64,000 nucleotides of DNA from Protopterus annectens (Eukaryota; Chordata; Ceratodontiformes; Protopteridae). The notes beneath the pieces are model-generated. The model was not told where the DNA came from, made no database searches, and saw nothing but the letters and a program-made list of their open reading frames with translations. Made by a program: the position numbers and the translations under genes. Location of the stretch: the NCBI RefSeq assembly GCF_019279795.1, contig NC_056749.1, forward strand, positions 575,480,244 to 575,544,243, in the 5' to 3' direction. This document shows, in pieces, positions 35,725 to 47,639 of this stretch; position 1 is the stretch's first letter; the number at the start of each line of letters is the position of its first letter.

Positions 35725-36079
35725 CTCACATCTCTGTCTTTTGGGTCAGGTATGTTGCAGATGAACTATAGCATATGAAAAAGTACTGGCTAGAATGCCC
35801 ACTGAAGTTAAAGATAAGAACCCATAGTCTACCTTGCTTAGTGTTAAACACCTCATGTTCCATGTAGTGTGTGCCAGCAAAATTCACTCAGAGAGCAGCA
35901 GCTTGTGGCAGTGCCATTCACCAACAGTTCCTGCTGCTCCTGATGCAGTTTACTGAGGATTCCAAGATGGCTTTGATAGACTCAACCTTTTTGGAGACCC
36001 TGCCTGTTCAGCAGTGATGCTGGCAGAGCACCTTAAAAATAGGGAAAAGCAAGGGGAACTACTGTGGGTGTTTAATTAT
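35725..36079. other. Unassigned stretch after the LTR
   Basis: It starts with the presumed target site CTCAC next to the LTR end. No coding motif or repeat match found by eye. Confidence 0.4.
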
Positions 36080-37420
36080 TGTTAGTGTCAGTAGCAGAAC
36101 AGGAGGTACACTCACTTATGGTGTAAAAGGCTGTCTGTTGTATTCCCACACCGAGGTGATGGATTGCCAACTCTGCAATGCAGTAAAGGGGGGGGGCGCT
36201 CCATTTATCAGATGAAATGTTAAATTGAGGTCCTGGTGTACTTAGCTGGTGGTAGCTCAGGTGGATCTAAAAGGTCCTATGATTCCTATCAAGTAGGGGT
36301 TCTTTAACATAAAAACATTATTTTCATATTTACAATATTTACATGTTGCAGGCACACATATACACAATTCAATTTCTATTTACAATTTTCCTTATAACAT
36401 CATCCTTGTTATTTTGCCATAATTGACCCCCACTCCTTTTTCCACAAACTTAATTTGATTTTTCACAATACATCTGCCAAATTCATTTCCAGTGAAACAA
36501 AATTTAATTCAAACTTTCATTTCAAATAACCCATATTGCATAAAATTAAATTCTTATGTAGTTTACTCACACATTCTTGTAATTTGCATAAATTTCAAAT
36601 ATGCTCTGTTGTCTCTTCCTTCCCTGAAAATAAATATAAGGCTGGATTCATGTATGCCTACACTAAGTGTACACTGTTTTGAGTGAATAGACAACACAAG
36701 CGTACCTCCCACCAACTTCCTCCTAATTTTAGTTTTCCTATTGATTTTCTTGCAGCCTTAACTATAGTGGGGGATTCATAAAGGTTACCACAAAGTGTAG
36801 GCTATGTCTACACTTAACATAATCTTTCTGAGTGAATAGTCAGTACAAAAATGTGGCAGGGATGACTTTGAATAGAGATCATGTGTAATTAGTATAGAAT
36901 CTGTCCCATAGTCTTTAAGCTTTCATTTTAAATGGCACATTACTCTTTTATCAATCTCCATGGAAATCCTGACACTCTACAGTCTTAGTACACAACATTT
37001 CTCTTACGTTAATGGCTTTCATCACTTCTTCTGGTAAATTTCCCCATGGATTTACTAATAATATTGTTTCATCACATTATTATACCACATCCTTCAGTCT
37101 TTCAGTTTATCATCATTTTTTTTATTTTCCTTGTTAGTGCTTTTCTTGACAGTTTTTAATTTTTTCATTCACATATTTTTATCTTTTTTTATTCCCATCA
37201 TTTCCTCGAATTTTTTGTACTTACATTCTCAGTACAAAATTCTCATTCTCTTCCTTTTCCTTCTTAACACTCTATATAAACTTAGAGACAGAATAAACAA
37301 CTGTATTTAATAACCTCACTCTCTCTTCATCTTCACTTCTGTACAAAACACCTCTTTTCCCTGGGTTTAATCTTGAAACCCAAATGAAAGAAAACATGAA
37401 TTGCACAATTTCTTTTTTCA
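36080..37420 (-). mobile_element. Tx1/L1-like LINE copy C, 3' region
   Basis: Read on the minus strand it ends with the same 3' UTR as copy A: TGGAAAAAGGAGTGGG, then TGTAAATATTGTAAATAT, GATCCACCTGAGCTACCACC, GTGTGGGAATA and CTACTGACACTAACA. Copy A has the matching order at 47220-47635. The coding part between 36500 and 37420 is too decayed to read. The family 1 LINE at 37425 cuts or borders it. Confidence 0.65.
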
Positions 37421-37424
37421 TATT

Positions 37425-39733
37425 CTGGGTAAGTATTAACCAGTTACTACACCCAGGTCAGTCCATCACACCAAACCCACAAGGCACTAACCAGGATAAT
37501 CCCACCCAAACTGCCAATGCCTTTAATTCCTTATTTACTGAAACCATTCAAACTCTCGCTAGTCAGTTATCAACTCAGAACTTAACTTTATCCAAGTCTA
37601 ACACTATCCCACCCCCTCCATTTCTCTTCCAACCAATCCCAACTACTTATATTCTAACCCTTCTTCGAAAACTAAAACCATGCTCTCCTTCAGCAGACCA
37701 ACTACCTGCTGAATACCTACAAATAGTAGCCAGATCCGTTGCCTGTCCCATTTCCATTCTCATTAATAGAACCATCACTGAAGGAAAGATCCCAAAAAAT
37801 CTGGAAGGTCTCCCATGTTATTCCCCTTCACAAGGGTGGAAATTGTACTGAATTCTCCAGTTACCGTCCCATAGCCCTACTTTCTCCCTTAGCTAAGGTA
37901 ATGGAAAAATGCATCCACAAGCAATTGCTAGACCACCTAATCCAAAATAATTTACTTTCCAACTGCCAGCATGGCTTCAGACCTTCACACAGCACTACTA
38001 CTGCCCTCCTTTCCTTTACTGACTGCATTAACAAAAAAACGTAACCTCAATTTGCTTTCCTCTGCACTGTTTATAGATCTTTCTAAGGCTTTTTGATATG
38101 GTTAATCACCATATACTTATAAATATCCTCAAATCCCTGTCACTAGATCCACTAGCAATGGTTCCAGTCCTATTTAGATAACAGACAATAGGCAGTACTC
38201 TGGCACAACACTTTATCAACCAACCTCCCCATTAACATTGGTGTCCCTCAAGGGTCCATACTAGGACCTCTCCTGTTTTCTATATTTATCAATGACCTTC
38301 ACCTAGAAATCCCTCAACCAACATGCATACAATGTGCAGATTATTCCACACTGATATGCTCAGCCACATCTATATCTGAACTTAACTCCTTGACCCAAAA
38401 GGTGTTTAACACAGTTGAACTTTGGTTCACACAACGCTGTCTACTTCTGAACCCCCAAAAAACTAAGCTCCTCCTTTTTACCCCAACTCATAAATCTCCC
38501 CTGGTAGATTTCACAGTCACATCCATTAATGGTACTCTTATATCCCCAGATGCTACCAGCAAACTACTAGGTATCACCATAGATGACAACCTTAACTTTG
38601 ACACCCATATTAACAACACTACTGTTAATAGAAAACTAGGCTCCCTCTGTAGGATAAAACACTTCCTCTCTCCTGCAGCTATAATAACTATTGCTCATAC
38701 CCATCTAATCTCTCCTCTCCTCTATGTCTCACCTGTTTATACAAATCTATCCAAAACCAACCTTAATAAAATGGAAACCGCCAACAATAATATAGCCAGA
38801 TTTGCTACAGGTAACCCCTTTAGAACCCACCACTGTTATAATCTAAAACAGCTAGGATGGCTGGAATTACAAAATCAGATTAAATTCCACCAACTGACCA
38901 TTGTCTATAAAACCCTTCACCATTCAGCAAATACCTCTATACTATCTACCCTTATCACTCCCTACAAAAATTTGAAGACCTTGCGTTCATCCCACAAATT
39001 TCTGGTCAAGATTTGTAAATCAAACAACAGGGCTGGAAACTCTCTCTTCTCTAATACTGTTGGAAAATCCTGGAACCTTCTCCCCAGTGAACTTTCCTCA
39101 CTACCCTCTTTATCACTTTTCAAAACCAAACTGAAACTTTTCCTCAAAACACACTGGTTGTGCCCCTGCACTGAACCTGACTGATCAACTAGCCCTGCTA
39201 CTAGGTTCAGCTTACCCTCCTCTTCTCCCTAATCTACCCCCTTTTCTTAAGTACAACTAACGTTCTACTTTTAGATACTATTACTTACATCTTCTTGTAT
39301 TTTATTAATGTAAATACCATTTGTACTTAGAAAGTGTATATAAATAGCTGCCTTCTCTTCTATATACTATGTATTTAAACTGCATAGGAATGATACTAGT
39401 CATACCTGCATATTTACGTATATATATGTCATATATATTATCAGCTGCTTTCTCCTCTATATATACTAAGTATTACAACTGCATTTGAATGACACACTTT
39501 ATACTTGCACTTGTTGCTATATGTCAATAACTTCTAACCTCTTGTATTAGTCTCACTAATGTAAAAGCATTGTACCCTGTTTACATCAGTTTTGTAAATA
39601 TGATTTATTATTTTGTAATTTTTTTGTTATTGTTCTCAACGGAGCTTATCTCCCTGGGCGTCTACTGAAAATGGACATGTATCCAGTTAGACTAGCCCGG
39701 TCAACAAATGTAAAATAAAAATAAATAAATATT
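37425..39733 (+). mobile_element. LINE family 1 (CR1/L2-like), RT-bearing 5'-truncated copy
   Basis: It starts within the RT lead-in (FWVSINQLLHPGQSITPN; family form KQFWSTIN). It proceeds through LLRKLKPCSPSADQLPAEYL, ISILINRTITEGKIPKN, YRPIALLSPLAKVMEKCI, HGFRPSHSTTTALLSFTD, FIDLSKAF, GVPQGSILGPLLFSIFIND and a decayed YADD box. A long open frame from 38390 reads LNPQKTKLLLFTP, SKLLGITIDDNLNFDTHI, LISPLLYVSPVYTNL and FLKTHWLCPCTEPD. The 3' UTR and AATAAATA tail end near 39733. Upstream parts (ORF1, endonuclease) are missing. A few frame changes and stops lie in the RT. It is the best RT copy of the family here together with 58490-61200. Confidence 0.9.
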
Positions 39734-40074
39734 TTACTAGGATCATGTAAATATTTAATGTGGAAAATGTATACTTTTTTCCCTTTAATACCAAATTCAC
39801 TGGATAAACCTTTTTCCTGAGGAAATAAAAACACAGATGGCAACGGGAACACATTGGAAAAATAAAAATAAAAGCAAACTAAGTTTAACTCACACAAAAG
39901 AAAAAGATTGGTGTCAGGAATAAGTGCTTTCATCAAAACTTTAAAGACTTCATCAGCATTCTAAATGCTAATCTATATGTCCTCCACATTTTTCATTTCT
40001 TTTATCAAGCCTTCCCATTACATCATAACTGCATATTTTTTCCCAAATGTTGTTTATAACAGACGCATTATTCA
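39734..40074. other. Unassigned stretch with a hammerhead-like motif
   Basis: No coding sequence. The minus strand at 39954-39917 reads GCTGATGAAGTC then a short stem and GATGAAAGC, resembling the motif in the Penelope UTRs. Confidence 0.4.
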
Positions 40075-41123
40075 TTTATTATTTTAATTTATTTATCCTT
40101 TGTTGACTGGGTCCACTAGGCTAGTAGCCCCTTTTCAGAGGAGACCTGAAGTGGTGTTCATACTACTAGGGGAAATTTGACCAGGGCATCAGAGAACTTC
40201 CCTTACTCATCATTGTTGAGTGGGACTCATTTTGCAGGAGAACTTCCTGTATCTGTTCCAGGTACAGAGGCAGCCCAGAGAAACATAGGCAGATGGAGAG
40301 AGAAGGAGATGATGGAGTGGTGAGAGAAGTGGAGGAGAATGTGTGCACGATCCTGAGGAGATGTTTCAAAGAAATCTGTTTGATGGAGATGAGTCAGCAA
40401 ATGATGGATGGATTACAGCCATCTAGTCGGAAGGGTTGCGGGATGATTTACTTCAAGAAATGGTGCAGAGTGAAATAGAAAATGAAGGAAATGTTTCCTT
40501 TGGGGACATTGTAGAAAAAATATGAAAGGAAGATGCAGAGACAATCCTGAAGATTAGTGATGAGATGAAAAAGAAAACATATGCAGAGAAAGTAAAAGAG
40601 GGCAAAAGTGAAGTAGCAGAAATGAAGGCTGAAGAAAATGAAAAACGAAAGTACGTGGTAAGGGTTAAAAGTAAAGAAGACAAAGAAATGGACAGGAATG
40701 AAGTGTGTGACAATTTAATAGCTCCTTTGGATGTAAAAGTTCATGAGGTAAGAGCATTTATTTTTATTAACAGACATTTTGTGACGTTATAGTTGAAACA
40801 ATTTTTCAATGGAAAGTTTCTTGGAGAAGATGAAAAAAAGAAAGACTGTAACTCATGGAATGTTTTATGTTATAAAAGCATTTAACAGGGAAACAAAAAA
40901 AATCATGTGCAATTTTCAACAGAAGTAGAAAGAGACTTTGAAAGGACATTTGAAAACGTTATGTAAAGAAGTATTGGTTATTGTAATTTGTATAACAAAA
41001 GGGGTTTATTGACTGGTGGCTGGGATTGTAATATTGGTGTTAAAAATAGAAAGAAAAAATGTACGTATGCCAAGTATAATAAATGTAGATGGGAATAGAG
41101 CTATCATATGGGGACAACCCAAA

Positions 41124-41129
<6 letters not shown>

Positions 41130-41191
<62 letters not shown>
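41130..41191. repeat. (GT)n microsatellite within LINE ORF1
   Basis: About 31 GT units directly before the first zinc knuckle. It gives long runs of Cys-Val or His-Thr in chance frames. Confidence 0.96.
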
Positions 41192-41193
<2 letters not shown>

Positions 41194-41549
41194 AAAAGAA
41201 TGACATTTGACAAGTAAGTGTGACAAAAGAAAATGTTATATTTGTGGGGAAGTGGGACATGATACAGAAAAATATGTATAGGAATGTTATAAATGCAACA
41301 GAATTGGGCATTTTTGAATGAACTGCAAAAATGAAAATAAGAGTAAGGAAAATGAAAGAGAAGAAATTTTAGAAGGAGTCGAAAAAGAAGAAAAAAATAA
41401 ATGAAGGAGAAATGGAGGACACAGAAGAAGGTTCTGAAATAAGTGAAGAAGAAAACAAATTGGGAGGTAGTAAAAGAAAAAAAAAAGAATTATGTTGGTA
41501 AAACAGTAAAATACAGAAAAAGAAAATGTAAATAAATAGGGAAAACATG

Positions 41550-41880
41550 AGGGCATCACAGTGGCCCAGAGGTTAGTGTTGTCACCTCACAGCAAGAGGT
41601 TCCCCACTCAGTTGGGATACCTTCTCTGCGGAGTCTGCGCTTCCTCCTTATGTTTACGTTGGTTTTCTTTAGGTGCTCCTGTTTCCTACCACATTCCAAA
41701 GACATGCAATACATGGATTGGACACTCAAACTGGCCATAGATGTTAGTGTGTATGTGATTGTATGGTGTGGAAGAACTTTGCTGCAGGGCTAGCCACCCG
41801 GCAGTGTAAACCTTAGCTGTAGATTGTCACTGTGTAAAAATGGGAAAAGGGGTTGTGGATGGATGGAAGTACAAAATAAA
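41550..41880 (+). mobile_element. tRNA-headed SINE (type S2)
   Basis: The head GGGCATCACAGTGGCCCAGA and GGTTAGTGTTGTCACCTCAC matches the SINE head at 6490. The body includes AGTCTGCGCTTCCTCCTTAT, TTTAGGTGCTCCTGTTTCCT and CCAAAGACATGCAATACATG. Later come GCAGGGCTAGCCACCCGGCA and a GGATGGATGG-type end. It lies inside LINE copy A between ORF1 and the endonuclease. Confidence 0.8.
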
Positions 41881-41920
41881 AAAAAGGAAATGGATGAAAG
41901 CAAAGTATACAGCTGATGAT

Positions 41921-42072
41921 TGGGGATTGGTATAATGGTTGTCCTTGATTCACATACACAAAGTACAGTGTTTGATTCTTACCTTCAGGAGGGAAATTGT
42001 AGGGAAATTGGCTAGGCTTAGAATGGCCAATTATGAAAGCTAGCCTAGTAATTACTATGCACTTATGAAAGA
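41921..42072 (+). mobile_element. tRNA-headed SINE (type S3) with a LINE family 2 tail
   Basis: The head ATTGGTATAATGGTTGTCCT and GTACAGTGTTTGATTCTTAC is a decayed S3 head. GAAATTGGCTAGGCTTAGAA and GCTAGCCTAGTAATTACTAT are the family 2 tail. There is a small internal duplication of GGGAAATTG. It is inserted in LINE copy A. Confidence 0.78.
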
Positions 42073-43529
42073 ATGAATCTAAGGAAAAGGGAAAATGAAC
42101 ATTTTAGAGTGCTTTCTGTAAATGTGAATAGTATTAAGAATATAGTAAGAAAATATGGATTTTGGAGTGGTGTAATACATGTCCTGTAGATGTAATTATA
42201 TTAGAAGAGACAGAATTTTTAACAAATGAAGGGGGAGATGATCTGGTATTTGGGAAATGAGAGATGTTCTGCAATAGCCATACTCTGTAGAAAAACTGTA
42301 AATGTATTAGATGTAACTTTAGCAAAAATGAGAAGATTAACCATTGTAGATTTAAAATGGTAAAAACAAGTATATAAAATTATAATATTACATGCTTATA
42401 TTAATTGTAAAGAAAAGAAAATGATTATTTCATCAGATTTTAGTCTATGTTGTCATAAATGTAAACTGTATAATAGCAGGAAACTTTAATTGTGAGAGGA
42501 AATGTTAAAAGAAAGGAAATGATGTAAGAAAATGTTAGAAGTTAAAGATGTGGTAAGTTAAAACTTTGGGATAAAAATTCATGGACTTACACAAGGCGTA
42601 TGTGTAGAACTGATGTATATTGTTTAGCTGGTTTAGTTACAGTAGAAGGGGAAGTAGTTGAAACAGGATTTCCTGATCATCTTGCAATATGGCTAGAGAT
42701 ACATTAAAACAAGGAATATATGGAAATAGGCAAAGGAATAAAAAGGATAAATGAGAAAACATGGAATGAAGAAGGAAAGTCATTAGTAATACACTTATGG
42801 AAATATCATATTACTGTGAGAACATTTTTATAAAGAAATTGGTCTGAATGATGAATATTTAAGGAAAATATAAAAATGTTTTTTTTTTACAGTGGCAATA
42901 TGATGTCAGAAAAGTAGAGAAAAAAGAATATAAAAGTACATGTAAGGATGCATTGGAAGATTTATAACACAGTGCTGGAAAGAACTTTGTTAAAGAAAAG
43001 GAATTATATAAAATAAATCAAGAAAAAATACAAGAACTGTTATATGAGAAAAGATATTTTTTACAAGAAAAAATGGGAAGAAGTATCAAGTTACTTACAC
43101 AGATTAGTAAAGGAAAATGGTAGTGTGATGAAAGAAATAAAAATGTAAAAGGAGAAATAGAAAGAACTCGTTAAAAGATTATGAATAGTGTAGTACAATA
43201 CGTACAAGAAATGTTTAAAGAAAAAAGGTAGTAAGAAAACATGGAAAGTAAAAAAAGTTAACAGAAAAAGAAAATAAAGAGTTGGAAAAGGAGATTTCTT
43301 CAAGTGCACTAGATAAAGTATTAAGACAAGTAAATATATATTCAGCTGCAGGACCAGATGGAATAGGGTATGAAATGTATAAAAAATTAAGGAATTGGCA
43401 AAAAATATTTTTTAAAGATTTTGAATGAATGGTTAAATGAAGGATTTATATATAAAGAATTATGTAGTGGAATACTTAAATTCATATGGCAGAAGGAAGG
43501 TAGAAGACATTAAAAACGGTCGACCGATA

Positions 43530-43887
43530 GTACTAATTAGTAACGATTATAAGATTTTTATGAAAATAATACAAAAGAGATTTGAAAATAAAACAGAAAA
43601 TATTATGGAAGATAGTACACATAGTATAAAGGGCAAAGATTATCAAGAATTAGTAATGATGGAGAAATTGTGGATCATATTATGAATAGAAAAGAAGTAA
43701 AAATCATAGTACTAATTAGTAATGATTATAAGATTTTTATGAAAATAATACAAAAGAGATTTGAAAATAAAATAGAAAATATTATGGAAGATAGTACACA
43801 TAGTATAAAGGGCAAAGATTGTCAAGAATTAGTAATGATGGAGAAATTGTGGATCATATTATGAATAGAAAAGAAGTAAAAATCATG
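43530..43887 (+). repeat. 179-bp tandem duplication inside the LINE RT
   Basis: GTACTAATTAGTAA begins both units, at 43530 and 43709. Apart from about three substitutions the units are identical, including the frame LISNDYKIFMKIIQKRFENK. Only one such unit is expected in an RT, so this is a late duplication in a dead copy. Confidence 0.93.
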
Positions 43888-44781
43888 ATAGGAGACCTTA
43901 ATAAGGCATTTTATACAATTGGATATGAAATATTATGGGTAATAATGAAATAATATAATATAGGTACAAGTGAGCAAGTTAGGAAATGTATATATGTCAG
44001 TGTATAGTAATAATAAAGTAAAAATGCTTGTAAATGGCTGGTTAATAAAGTAAAAATACTTATAAATGGCTGGTTAAGGCAAGAGGTACATATGGAGAGT
44101 GGTACAAAATATAGATGCCCACTGAGTTGTATACTTCTTACATTAGTTATGAATGTGATAGTATGTGAAATAAATTACAAAATGAAGGAGGTAGTGTATA
44201 TAACTCCTGACCAATTAAGAATTCCATTTCTTTTAACATATGTAGATGACATTATAATAATTGCAGAAGACAAAAAGTGGATAAAAAAAGTAATAGTTTG
44301 CACAAATGAGTGTCTAGAAATGATAGGTATGACTTTCAATAAAAAGAAAAGTAAAGGCTTAGCTGATGTAGTAAAGATATGGAGTGAAATTTCTATGTTG
44401 GATACAAAATTTGGGAATAAAGATGCAAGTAGAATTTAGTGGGAAAAACAGCAGAATAAATAAAACGTACCTGTCTTTTCTGGAGAGCATATAAATTGTA
44501 ATTCAGAAAAAAGTCATAGTTGGTAAATTCAGTACTGATGGGAAGATAGTGTACTTAGTGAGTGTATTTATGTTTTCAGTAGTATATTAAAAGGGATTTT
44601 TGCACATTTTTGTTCATTTTATGAGGTGCTAGGTTAAACCCAGTTAAAAGAGGAGTTTTCTATGTAAATAAAGAGGGGGGTAGGGTTAGGGTTAATTAAC
44701 CCACTGGTACATGTTGCTTCATTAGATATGTACAGCGTTAAAGTGGTTAAATGAAAAAGATAAGAGATTAATAGTGAAAGT

Positions 44782-46135
44782 TGTGAAAAACTGAAATGCT
44801 GCCAGCCCAGCCAGATATAATCTTGTAAATAATTCTATGTGATTTGTAAATATTAATTTAATACACAGGCTGGTTTTGCAAATGTAAAAGATAACTATAT
44901 GTTATGTTTAAACTATATGTTGTACTGAGCTTCAAAAATATAACCACAGTGCACTCTGCTGGAAGAGAGCTCTTGAGTTAAGCATTTTAAGACTGTTTGA
45001 TCTCAAACTCTGAGCCGTGATGTCTTTACCAGCAAATTATTTCTATTGTTTTGAGACCACAGTTAATTGCTAGATTTTACATGTATAATGTCTTTTATTG
45101 CTGTGGCTTTCTACAGGTGCACATTACAAAAAGAAATGTAAATTTTGAGTTTCTGTCAGCTTGGGAAGCTAAATCAGAACAGTTAAGTATGATGTAATCT
45201 ATAAAGAGTCAGCAGTGATGTATTGTCAATGTAAGGCTTTCTCAGAGAGAGAGAGAGATAATCAGATCATTTTGGATTTTTCCTGAACCCATCAACTCAC
45301 CAGTACTCTGCGTTTGCTCTGTATGTATGTAAGTTATTTAGAACATTGTTTCTGTTAGAAATAGATAGAAAATAGTAAGATTAGACTAGCTGTTTTCCAT
45401 ATTACGTCAGACTACTCTACACTATTATTTTAAACATTTTCCTGTGATCTTTGAACTCTTGACTAGCACTATGTTGAATTGAGGAGATTTGTCTTGTGTT
45501 TTTATTATTTATTATTAAATATTTTTAAACCTTTCAACTGTGGCTGTTTTGTGTAGAGATAATTTAAGCTCTAGAGTACATTGCATGTATATAGTGATAC
45601 TGTCCAAGCCACTCCAACAAGCCTTGCTGTTCGTCATACTTACTAATTGGATAATGATAATAATGCACAGTAAAGTGGACACCCTTTGGTAAGGGCCTTA
45701 TTAGTAGCTGATATTAGTGGTTGGTGGCAGTGATTTCTACCTTATAGCCTTGGCAGAGAAGGGGGCATAGCTGGAGAACCTGTGCCAGCCTTCCCCAGGA
45801 GTGTCTGTGTGTTTGTATATAACTCATATTTCTCAAAGTGTGTGTGTGCCAGCTGCTTGGGCAGGGACACGAAGCACTGGTTGGACAGAGAGGCTGCTGG
45901 AGGTATTAGCTTGACCACTAGGCCGAGACCTGTACCCTATAGCTGTGGCAGTAGGGAGTCTGGAGAGAAAGGGAGAAACCAGCCCCAGACTGACTGTGAT
46001 CTCTGTGTGCTCTTAAGGGAAATTGTACTTTACTGTATGTGTACTTGTTATCCTTCCCAATGTGGACGCCCCTCACTGGTGTTAATGGTGAGGATTGAGG
46101 CTCCTTGATTACTGGGCCAGTGCACGAGTGTCACA
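44782..46135 (+). mobile_element. Solo LTR of the Gmr1-type fossil, inside LINE copy A
   Basis: It begins TGTGAAAAACTGAAATGCTG then CCAGCCCAGCC and ends GCACGAGTGTCACA. Internal landmarks match the other LTRs (TAACCACAGTGCACTCTGCT, GCACTGGTTGGACAGAGAGG, ACTGACTGTGATCTCTGTG). The 5-bp duplication AAAGT flanks it at 44777-44781 and 46136-46140. LINE-like sequence continues on both sides, so the LTR element arrived after the LINE. Old: diverged from the two other LTRs. Confidence 0.9.
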
Positions 46136-47639
46136 AAAGTGTATAAAAGTATGAAATTATTTTGGGTATGGTAAACAATAGTAAAGAGAGAGGGAGTGTC
46201 TAAATGAACAAATGTTACCAAGAAAAAAAGTGTGGAAAATAAAAACTGATATTGAAAAAGACCAAAAAGTATGGTACAATCATAGGAAAATCTAACAGAT
46301 GAAAAAATAAAGGTATAAAGACAAGAAGCTAATGGTGTAATCAGAAGGTAGAATGTCAAGTTATTTGTGGAGACTGGTAAGAGATAAATTGTCAGTAAAA
46401 GGAAATATACCACATAAAAAAGTGATAGAATATGTTTACATTGTTAAGAAGAAGAAACTACGGAACATGTGTTTTTATAATGTAAAAAAGTAAAATATTA
46501 TGGGGAAAACCATGTAAAATTCTTTTGAAGATATAAAAGAATTAGATAACATAAACATATATGTTTAAATTGTTTACCATTAAAATGGAGAGTGAAGGTT
46601 TGGCAAAAATGGAAATGTCGAATGTCATTTGGCTGATTCCCGTTTGCCGACATCCACATCTCTGAGTGTCCTGTACAGTGAATTCCACTGTGCATTCGCA
46701 AATATGTGGTCAATGTAATGAACAGAGATCTGGTACAGTGCTGATTGGGAAATTAATCCTTTTCCTCACTGTAGTGCGATTTCAGAGTTGAAATATAAAG
46801 TTTGCAGGGGGTAGAGGGGTGCGGCACCCACAGGGGGGGGTCCATGCAAATATGTGAGTTGCAGTGTTGTACAGTACTGAACTGTATAAGTTTTTACAGC
46901 TGAAAAGCAGGCAGGTGAAGAAGGAAGTCGAATAATACTGACTTTGCATTCATCGGTATGACATTCAGTATCCTAAGCTAATTAATATGCAGGACATCGC
47001 TCATATGGATCAAACAACGGAACAGATTTTGTTCTTAATTTCAACCTTTTGATAGTAAACCATTTAAATATATATCATAATAATAGAAGTAAAGAGTTTG
47101 TTAAAAGAATAGATAGAAAATTATTTTACGTTATTTGGGTTGTATGGATTGAAAAAATAAATGAAATTATGTTTAATGGTAAATGGATTTTAGCGACAAA
47201 GTTAAGTAAAATAAGATAGTGTTTATGGAAAAAGGAGTGGGATTCTAATAGGGATGAAAGTTTAGTATGATTGTAAAGGAAATTATGAATATGTGTAAAC
47301 AAATTTGTATATCTTTATGTTTGTACATTTGTAAATATTTGTAAACATGTAAATATTTTGTAAATATTAGTTCTTATCTTCCATAAGTAAAGTACACCCA
47401 GTTTCAGTAGGTGCCATGGGATCTTTTACATCCACCTGAGCTTCTACCAACTCAAGCAGATGTGGCCTTGGTGTAATGTCTCATCAGAAGGACAGCTCAC
47501 TCAGGAGTGCAGCACCCCACTTATGCGCACTGCAGTGTCACTAATCGATATAAGTAGTGTGGGAATAGATCCCACAGACTTCTGTACTAATGGCAAGTGT
47601 ACTGCGTGTTGCAGTACTGACACTAGTATTATTCATTGA

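Larger units (their letters stand above)
40075..47635 (+). mobile_element. Tx1/L1-like LINE copy A (ORF1 with zinc knuckles, APE endonuclease, RT), near full length
   Basis: ORF1 region 40290-41320 is rich in Lys and Glu and ends with two zinc knuckles, CYICGEVGHDTEKY and CYKCNRIGHF (about 41238-41315). Near 42099 HFRVLSVNVNSIKN opens an APE endonuclease, with PDHLAIW at about 42667 as its end. RT motifs follow: VLRQV-type decay, SAAGPDGIGYEMYKKL (43345), RPIVLISNDYKIFMKIIQKR, IGDLNKAFYTIG, CPLSCILLTLVMN (44116) and YVDDIIIIAED (44240). The CPLS form and a C-terminal EETTEH-type trace near 46455 suggest the L1/Tx1 group rather than CR1. The 3' UTR is shared with copy C. The copy is hit by two SINEs, a 179-bp duplication and a solo LTR, and has many stops. 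Confidence 0.7.

Noticed and set aside
40994-41311. Frames with long His-Thr or Cys-Val runs
   Set aside because: Products of the GT microsatellite within LINE ORF1.
43530-43887. CRISPR-like repeat
   Set aside because: It is a single duplication of LINE coding sequence in a vertebrate intron, not repeat-spacer units.
44680-44695. TAGGGTTAGGGTTA telomere-like word
   Set aside because: Only two units beside a G-run; too short for an interstitial telomere tract.
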